Under the pieces are notes generated by a model. That model saw nothing but the letters and a program-made list of their open reading frames with translations, was not told the origin of the DNA and did no database searches. A stretch of DNA of 64,000 nucleotides from Thiobacillus denitrificans (GTDB taxonomy: Bacteria > Pseudomonadota > Gammaproteobacteria > Burkholderiales > Thiobacillaceae). This document shows positions 59,211 to 64,000 of this stretch, in pieces. A program made the translations under genes and the position numbers. The stretch spans positions 1-64,000 of the forward strand of contig DDRS01000042.1 in the NCBI GenBank assembly GCA_002343685.1, written 5' to 3'. Every line of letters begins with the position of its first letter. Position 1 is the first letter of the stretch.

Positions 59211-60923
59211 CTAGCCGCGCACCTTGCGGTACGCCTCCAGCAGGCGCTGGTGGATCGCGCTGCCCTCGAAGTTGTCACCCAACGTCGTCAGCCCGAAGAA
59301 GCGCTCGTCCTGGTTGAACAGCGCGAACGCCTGTTCCAGCGTCTCGCGGCCGTACATAAGCGCCAGCGCAGGCTCGAAGGGGTTGGGGTCCTCAAGCCGG
59401 ACGAGGTCGGCGATGCAGCGGTAGACCTTGAGGCGCGCTTCGCTGCGCTGGCCATACTGGGCAATCCAGGTGCAGCCTTCGCGGATGGCGTCGTCGTCGC
59501 CGAGCGCGAGCGCGAGCAGCAGCTTGATCTCGCCGACGCGGATGTCGGTCCACGGCGAATCGGCGTCAGGCGCGAGACCGATCAGCACCGTCACCAGGCG
59601 ATCGTCGGCCAACTCCAGATCGACCATCAGGTCGAGCAGCTCGGCGCATTCGTCGTCGCTCAGCTGGGGCAGGCGCGAAAGCGCCGGGCGGATCAGGTTG
59701 CCGACGCTATTGTTCTCGAATTCGAGTTCCTCGACCGGGTAGATCTCGGACACGCCCGGCACTAGGATGCGGCAGGCGTAGACGCCCAGATGCTCGAAGT
59801 CGGCGATGTAGATCTCGTGGCCTTCGGTGTGCAGGGCGTCGACCGACCACGCGTAGTCCTCCTCGGTGGTGGTGCCGAAGTTCCAGTCGACGAACTCGAA
59901 GTCGGGGGTGTCGCGCAGGAACTGCCAGGAAATCACGCCGCTGGAATCGACGAAGTGGATTTCCAGGTTCTGCGGGTCGGCGATCTCGGCCGGGTCGAAG
60001 CCGGGTGCCGGGAAACCGGCCAGCGAATCGAGCGCGCGACCCTGCAATAACTCCGTCAACGCGCGCTCCAGCGCGACCTCGAAACGCGGGTGCGCGCCGA
60101 AGCTGGCGAAGCAGCCCTGGTCGTCCGGATGCAGCAGGGTCACGTTCATCACCGGGTACTTGCCGCCGAGCGAAGCGTCCTTCACGAGGATGCCGAAGCC
60201 GGCCTCGCGCAGGCCACGGATGCCGGCGGCGATGTGTGGGTAGCGGGCGATGATGTCCTCGGGCACGTCGGGCAGGCACAGGCCTTCCTCAATGATGCGG
60301 AACTTGATGTGGCGTTCGAAGATTTCGGCCAGCGCCTGGGTGCGCGCCTCCTTCAGCGTGTTGCCGGCCGACATGCCGTTGCTGACGTAGAGGTTACCGA
60401 TGAGGTTGACCGGGAAATACACGGTCTGGCCGTCGGAGAGGCGCTGGTAGGGGATGGCGCAGATGCCGCGCTCGGCGTTGCCTGAATTGAGGTCGATCAG
60501 CTGGTCAGCGCGCACGCCGGCGTCGGGATTGTAGAAGGCGTGCAGCTCGGGCGTGAGCAGGGCTTGCGGCCAGGCGTCACTTTCAGGAACAAACCAGCGT
60601 TCGTCGGGATGGTGGACATAGCCGCGCTGGGCGATCGTCTCGCCCAGATAGAAGTGGGTCCAGAAATAATTGGTCGACAGCCGTTCGAAGTATTCACCCA
60701 GTGCGCTCGCCCGCGCGGCCAGCTCCGAAGCGCCCTTGCCGTTGGTGAACAGCAGTGGGCAGTCGCGGTCGCGGATGTGCACCGACCACACGCCTTCCAC
60801 CGGGTTGAGCCAGGAACGCTCCTCGATATGGAATCCGATCGCCTCGAGCTTGGATTGCAGGCTGGCGATCGATGCTTCGAGCGAAGCATCCTTGCCGGGA
60901 ATGAAATGTTCGGTGGCGGACAT
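59211..60923 (-). CDS. ycaO: YcaO, RimO methylthiotransferase accessory protein
   Basis: A 570-residue ATP-dependent YcaO-family protein, closely matching the E. coli type: FIPGKDASLEASIASLQSKL, IEERSWLNPVEGVWSVHIRD, FTNGKGASELAARASALGEYFERLS and TYFPVNLIGNLYVSNGMSAGN-type motifs. This class of YcaO potentiates RimO-dependent methylthiolation of ribosomal protein S12, in contrast to the azoline-forming YcaOs of RiPP clusters. No precursor peptide or dehydrogenase is next to it. The ATG at 60923 (MSATEHF) is chosen; the ribosome site is weak. Confidence 0.92.
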   Translation of the reverse strand: MSATEHFIPGKDASLEASIASLQSKLEAIGFHIEERSWLNPVEGVWSVHIRDRDCPLLFTNGKGASELAARASALGEYFERLSTNYFWTHFYLGETIAQRGYVHHPDERWFVPESDAWPQALLTPELHAFYNPDAGVRADQLIDLNSGNAERGICAIPYQRLSDGQTVYFPVNLIGNLYVSNGMSAGNTLKEARTQALAEIFERHIKFRIIEEGLCLPDVPEDIIARYPHIAAGIRGLREAGFGILVKDASLGGKYPVMNVTLLHPDDQGCFASFGAHPRFEVALERALTELLQGRALDSLAGFPAPGFDPAEIADPQNLEIHFVDSSGVISWQFLRDTPDFEFVDWNFGTTTEEDYAWSVDALHTEGHEIYIADFEHLGVYACRILVPGVSEIYPVEELEFENNSVGNLIRPALSRLPQLSDDECAELLDLMVDLELADDRLVTVLIGLAPDADSPWTDIRVGEIKLLLALALGDDDAIREGCTWIAQYGQRSEARLKVYRCIADLVRLEDPNPFEPALALMYGRETLEQAFALFNQDERFFGLTTLGDNFEGSAIHQRLLEAYRKVRG

Positions 60924-61036
60924 GGGGCGGCTGTTTTCTTGTGCAGCCGACAGCATAAGCGATGCGTCAAGCACGGCGTAAAATGAATCCGGTCGATTCC
61001 TTCGTCGCGGGCCGCAAGGACTGCGATTCCCGCCCT

Positions 61037-61705
61037 ATGTCGAGCCGTGCCGTCCTATTGTTTGTGTGCTTGTCCGGTCTTGCCAGTGCAGGGCCGGCCG
61101 TGGCGGCCGAGACCTTCGGTCTGGAGGGTGACCAGGCCGCCCTGGCGGCGCGGACCCAGACCGAATGGGTCGAACAGGCCCAAGCTCTGGAAAGGCGTGC
61201 CGACTGGCCGGGTTTGCTGGCATGGGGCCAGGATTGGGCGCGGGTCGATGCGAGGAATCCGCTGGCCTGGTTCGTCCAGGGACGCGCACTGGGCGAACTG
61301 GGACGCTTCGACGAGGCGATCGCGGCGTATCGGCATAATCTCAGCCTGGCCCCGGGCGACGTGCTGGCCCGCAACAATCTGGGCAATGCCTGGCGTGACA
61401 GCGGACATACGCATGAGGCGATGCGCGCCTATCGCGCCGCCGTGGAGATCGATCCCGACTATCTTCCGGCCTGGCACAACCTGGGGTTGGCGTTTTATCG
61501 GGTGAAAGGCCAGGCAGGGGTGACGCAGGCCCTGCAAAAATTGCAGGCGCTCGATCCGAAACTGGCCGATGTCTGGCGTGCGCTGGTGGTCGAGTACTCG
61601 GTCACGGGCGATGCGCGCGTCGCCCGCGAGGCGGTTCGGGTGTGGCGCGGATTGAGCAAGGCCCGGCGTGCGCGCATGTTCGGGGTGATTTTCGATGAGA
61701 GCTGA
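61037..61705 (+). CDS. secreted TPR-repeat protein
   Basis: A 222-residue protein with signal peptide (MSSRAVLLFVCLSGLASAGPAVAA) and about three TPR units from NPLAWFVQGRALGELGRFDEAI through VLARNNLGNAWRDSGHTHEAM to YLPAWHNLGLAFYRVKG. It is divergent from ycaO; residues before 61037 in the frame overlap the ycaO promoter region. Partner unknown. Confidence 0.78.
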   Translation: MSSRAVLLFVCLSGLASAGPAVAAETFGLEGDQAALAARTQTEWVEQAQALERRADWPGLLAWGQDWARVDARNPLAWFVQGRALGELGRFDEAIAAYRHNLSLAPGDVLARNNLGNAWRDSGHTHEAMRAYRAAVEIDPDYLPAWHNLGLAFYRVKGQAGVTQALQKLQALDPKLADVWRALVVEYSVTGDARVAREAVRVWRGLSKARRARMFGVIFDES

Positions 61706-61816
61706 AAAATTAGACTCTCATTCTTCTAAGTCTACGGCAACCTGATCACAGGATGGTGAGGGGTGCGACAAAATGCCTAATTGATATATCTCTGTTACCG
61801 AATATCCTCTTTGGCA

Positions 61817-61835
61817 TGTAGGCGTAACACCTACA
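61817..61835. promoter_or_regulatory. 19-bp near-perfect palindrome upstream of PEP-CTERM gene
   Basis: TGTAGGCGTAACACCTACA pairs eight of nine positions about a central A, 28 bases before the start of the first PEP-CTERM gene. A possible promoter, TTGATA (61781-61786) and TATCCT (61803-61808) with 16-base spacing, lies directly upstream, so the palindrome would start at about +3. The remainder of 61706-61863 shows nothing else. Confidence 0.45.
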
Positions 61836-61863
61836 AATCAAATGGTTCTAAGGGGAGAAATAA

Positions 61864-62571
61864 ATGTCGGTCGAACAATCTCGTCCAGCGCGCTGCGTTG
61901 CTTCCTTGGCAGCAATGGTTGTTGCAGCGGTTGCTAGTACGCATGCGCAGGCTGTCGTGACTACTTACAGTGTCACGCAGACATTCAATCAAGTTGTCTA
62001 CGATGCCAGCCACCCGGACTGGGACACGATCTTTACCGGATCATTCGACTTTGATTCGCAGACCAATACGGTTTCGAACCTGATGGGATCGTTGAGTCAG
62101 GCCATGACCGGTAATACAGTGTTTCGCGCTCTTGATTACCAGTTGTCATCGGTATATGACGCCGCCATCGGCGGTCTGCTGGTATCGGTATTTCACCAGA
62201 ACACCACTGATGTTTTCCAGGGTGGAGGCTTTGCCACTGGCGGAACGAAAGAATACGGTAATCAAAACGCCTATGCCACGATTTTCGTGAACACGACTGA
62301 TCCCACTGCGGCGCCGACCGCTGACCAGATCGCCAAGCTGGCATACGGCGATTGCACGACGGGAAGCCTCATGGGTATGGGCGCAGGGGCCAAAACCTGC
62401 ATGACAGGGTGGGTGGACTCGGCTCAGGCCGACCTGTCGGGCGGCACTATGCAGGGTACTTATCCCATCAGCCAGACGATCGCAGCCGTGCCCGAGCCGG
62501 AAACCTACGCCATGTTGTTGGCGGGATTGGGTTTGGTCGGATTCGCCGTCCGCAGACGCACGGTGCGTTGA
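61864..62571 (+). CDS. PEP-CTERM surface/exported protein 1
   Basis: A 235-residue protein with an N-terminal signal (ends near STHAQA), a Thr/Ser/Asn-rich beta-type domain, and a C-terminal PEP-CTERM sorting signal: VPEPETYAMLLAGLGLVGF followed by AVRRRTVR. The signal has the three parts (PEP motif, membrane helix, Arg cluster) that an exosortase recognises; no exosortase is in the window. The segments GSFDFDSQTNTVSNLMGSLS and LDYQLSS recur in the third protein (63545 on), so they are paralogues. GC is lower than in the core genes. AAGGGGAGA precedes the ATG. Ligand or role unknown. Confidence 0.88.
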   Translation: MSVEQSRPARCVASLAAMVVAAVASTHAQAVVTTYSVTQTFNQVVYDASHPDWDTIFTGSFDFDSQTNTVSNLMGSLSQAMTGNTVFRALDYQLSSVYDAAIGGLLVSVFHQNTTDVFQGGGFATGGTKEYGNQNAYATIFVNTTDPTAAPTADQIAKLAYGDCTTGSLMGMGAGAKTCMTGWVDSAQADLSGGTMQGTYPISQTIAAVPEPETYAMLLAGLGLVGFAVRRRTVR

Positions 62572-62572
62572 T
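62486..62572 (+). repeat. 87-bp direct repeat, copy 1 (PEP-CTERM coding tail)
   Basis: Bases encoding the sorting signal, stop codon and one following base. It matches copy 2 at 63419-63505 in 86 of 87 positions; the only difference is A at 62541 versus G at 63474. Identity ends sharply at both sides. Confidence 0.93.
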
Positions 62573-62754
62573 CTCGATATTTCCGTACGCCGCTTCGAGG
62601 TCCCTGGCAGAAGGTTTCCGGAGCAGCCTACGTCAAGACTGACGTGATGTGTCAATTGGCAAGCATTCGAGCCTCGCCAATTTGATATGAACCTATATGC
62701 ATCTCTTGATACTCAAGGGTCTGACAATGAATAGGCTTGGAGGCTAAATAAAAT

Positions 62755-63504
62755 ATGTATCCGCGAATTTGTAATTTTTCTGCGACCGCACTAATCGTGA
62801 TCTGTGCTTTGCCTGCCATCGCCGAGGCACATATCAGTTACACCAATCGTGATTTCGGTAGTTTCGGCAGCACAGGCGGCTCCGTCACGATCAGCAACCA
62901 GACCGTAAGCAGCAACTTCGGATGGGCAGACGGTCTCGATGCGGATTTCGGCGATTCACACCGGTTACGTGCGTTCCGCTTCACCTTGACCGAAGCCACC
63001 TCCATTACTTTCACTGCCGAGGCCAATCCGACCGCTACACTGACTTCTGTTGGCGGGTTGCTGCCCGGATTTTCGATTTTCTCTGGACTGGCCCACCTCA
63101 CCCCGCTCCAGCCAGACCATGATTTTGCCGCTGCCACGCAGGCCTACCTCGCTTCGCTGCCAGGAGTAACCAAAGAAGGTGCCTTTCGTAGTATGAACGA
63201 CTGGAAGGTCACCAACGACAGCGGCGATCCCCTGAGCGTGTTCACTTATATGGGTAGCGCCTTCGATGCGGACTTGGACGGTCGCGCCTCTGGCTCCTTT
63301 ACGCTAGGTCCTGGCGATTACAGCATTTTCATCGGTGGTGTGAATTACGTCGATCAGATTGACGCACTCATTTACCCGACATATGGCCTGAAGGCCACGC
63401 TATCGGTAGCAACCGCGCCCGTGCCCGAGCCGGAAACCTACGCCATGTTGTTGGCGGGATTGGGTTTGGTCGGGTTCGCCGTCCGCAGACGCACGGTGCG
63501 TTGA
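62755..63504 (+). CDS. PEP-CTERM surface/exported protein 2
   Basis: A 249-residue protein: signal peptide to residue 25 (ALPAIAEA), a beta-rich domain starting HISYTNRDFGSFGSTGGSV, and the same C-terminal PEP-CTERM signal as protein 1, VPEPETYAMLLAGLGLVGF plus Arg cluster. Predicted cleavage leaves His-26 as the first residue of the mature protein, with further histidines at 69, 114 and 122. Apart from the C-terminus it is not similar to protein 1. GGAGG lies 13 bases before the ATG, rather far. The 183-base gap upstream has a small inverted repeat (ACGTCA-AGAC-TGACGT, 62630-62645). Confidence 0.87.
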   Translation: MYPRICNFSATALIVICALPAIAEAHISYTNRDFGSFGSTGGSVTISNQTVSSNFGWADGLDADFGDSHRLRAFRFTLTEATSITFTAEANPTATLTSVGGLLPGFSIFSGLAHLTPLQPDHDFAAATQAYLASLPGVTKEGAFRSMNDWKVTNDSGDPLSVFTYMGSAFDADLDGRASGSFTLGPGDYSIFIGGVNYVDQIDALIYPTYGLKATLSVATAPVPEPETYAMLLAGLGLVGFAVRRRTVR

Positions 63505-63505
63505 T
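63419..63505 (+). repeat. 87-bp direct repeat, copy 2 (PEP-CTERM coding tail)
   Basis: Second copy of the segment at 62486-62572, one mismatch. It also covers the complete sorting signal and stop codon of the second protein. Confidence 0.93.
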
Positions 63506-63544
63506 TCGACCATCGATTCGATAAGATAATTAAAGGAGAAGGGA

Positions 63545-64000
63545 ATGAATAAATCAGTCTTGTTTGTCGGCACACTGGTCATGATCGCCGGTGCTCAGAT
63601 CGCGCAAGCAGCGGTCACTAACTACAATATTGTTGAGACGTTTTTAGAGCCAGACACTCAGCCCAGAAATACGATCTTCCAGGGTACATTCGATTTCGAC
63701 GATGTCACGATGACAGTGTCGAACCTGCAGGGTAGGTTGTCCGAATCCATGACAGGGAATCCGGCTGTCCCCGGGCCTGACGCCGACTACGGCATGACCT
63801 GGTTGAACCTGACGTATCAGCTATCGTCGATACCCGTCACTCTTGGAGGCGTAAACGGCCTGCTGGTCACCACTTTTCTGAACAGCAGCACAAACACATT
63901 TACCGCTGTCGCAGGCGGAGATGGCTGGTCGCCTCAATCAGGCGTCGATAACGGTGGGATTTATTACGGTTGGCCGAAACCCGCCAATAACCCAGGCAAT
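63545..64000 (+). CDS. PEP-CTERM-type exported protein 3, cut by window end
   Basis: An open reading frame of 152 codons without stop before the edge. It begins MNKSVLFVGTLVMIAGAQIA with cleavage near AQAA, then repeats the pattern of protein 1: TIFQGTFDFDDVTMTVSNLQ, LSESMTGNP, LTYQLSS and GVNGLLVTTFLNSS. So it is a paralogue of the first gene. AAAGGAGAAGGGA precedes the ATG. A C-terminal PEP-CTERM signal is expected beyond the edge but not seen. Confidence 0.82.
   Translation, partial: MNKSVLFVGTLVMIAGAQIAQAAVTNYNIVETFLEPDTQPRNTIFQGTFDFDDVTMTVSNLQGRLSESMTGNPAVPGPDADYGMTWLNLTYQLSSIPVTLGGVNGLLVTTFLNSSTNTFTAVAGGDGWSPQSGVDNGGIYYGWPKPANNPGN

Noticed and set aside
59211..60923. RiPP (azoline peptide) cluster based on the YcaO protein
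   Set aside because: The protein is of the RimO-accessory type over its full length, and no precursor peptide, dehydrogenase or exporter gene lies beside it.
61780..61830. Sigma-54 promoter before the PEP-CTERM gene
   Set aside because: TTGGCATGTAGG resembles a -24 element, but the -12 GC is missing at the required distance.
1..64000. CRISPR arrays, insertion sequences, prophage or integrase genes
   Set aside because: No regularly spaced repeats, transposase or integrase-like proteins and no tRNA-flanked attachment repeat were seen; the only long repeat is the 87-bp PEP-CTERM tail.

Overview
The window is a high-GC chromosomal segment that reads like a chemolithotrophic, denitrifying, sulfur-oxidising betaproteobacterium close to Thiobacillus. 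The evidence is a nitric oxide reductase cluster, a periplasmic Sox thiosulfate-oxidation operon, a cytoplasmic sulfite dehydrogenase (SoeABC) and an Rhd-TusA-DsrE2 sulfur-transfer cluster, set in housekeeping gene order typical of Betaproteobacteria (rlmN-pilW-rodZ-ispG-hisS-yfgM-bamB-der; hflX-hflK-hflC-hisZ-purA). Genus is inferred from gene content and protein style, not from a search.

Region 1 (1-8100, mostly minus strand): the start of alaS, a DUF1415 gene, then the NO reductase cluster, transcribed leftwards as norC-norB-norE-norF-norQ, a four-helix membrane protein, a polyferredoxin, norD and a small CCxxC-tailed protein. A 23-bp inverted repeat very close to the NsrR operator consensus covers the predicted norC promoter. 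The membrane protein, the polyferredoxin and the small Cys-tailed protein are extra to the textbook norCBQDEF set and are candidates for a NOR maturation module.

Region 2 (8100-12600, minus strand): soxX-Y-Z-A, a strong intrinsic terminator, then soxB with its own upstream inverted repeat, then a second terminator before norC. Region 3 (12660-23725): an M48 protease and, rightwards, moaC, a secreted unknown protein overlapping a TlpA-type thioredoxin, soeABC, rhd-tusA-dsrE2 (promoter overlapped by a perfect 16-bp palindrome) and a FadL-type porin of lower GC. Together these genes would oxidise thiosulfate in the periplasm, pass sulfane sulfur between cytoplasmic carriers, oxidise sulfite at the quinone pool, and respire NO.

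Region 4 (23800-61000) is mainly core genome: valS, holC, pepA, lptFG, an L16-hydroxylase-like gene, a peroxiredoxin, slyD, accA, tilS, ndk, rlmN to der, a GalT-like enzyme, hflX-hflK-hflC, hisZ, purA, one tRNA-Leu, rnr, rlmB, a DUF523 gene, a GST and a ycaO-type gene. Points of note are no hfq between der and hflX, a short hisZ, and a peroxiredoxin without its usual resolving cysteine.

Region 5 (61700-64000): three consecutive secreted proteins. Two end in a PEP-CTERM sorting signal carried on an 87-bp DNA segment that is 86/87 identical between them; the third is a paralogue of the first, cut by the window end. One of them is predicted to expose an N-terminal histidine after signal cleavage. 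I found no rRNA, CRISPR array, insertion sequence, integrase or phage gene, and no intergenic gap longer than 300 bases.
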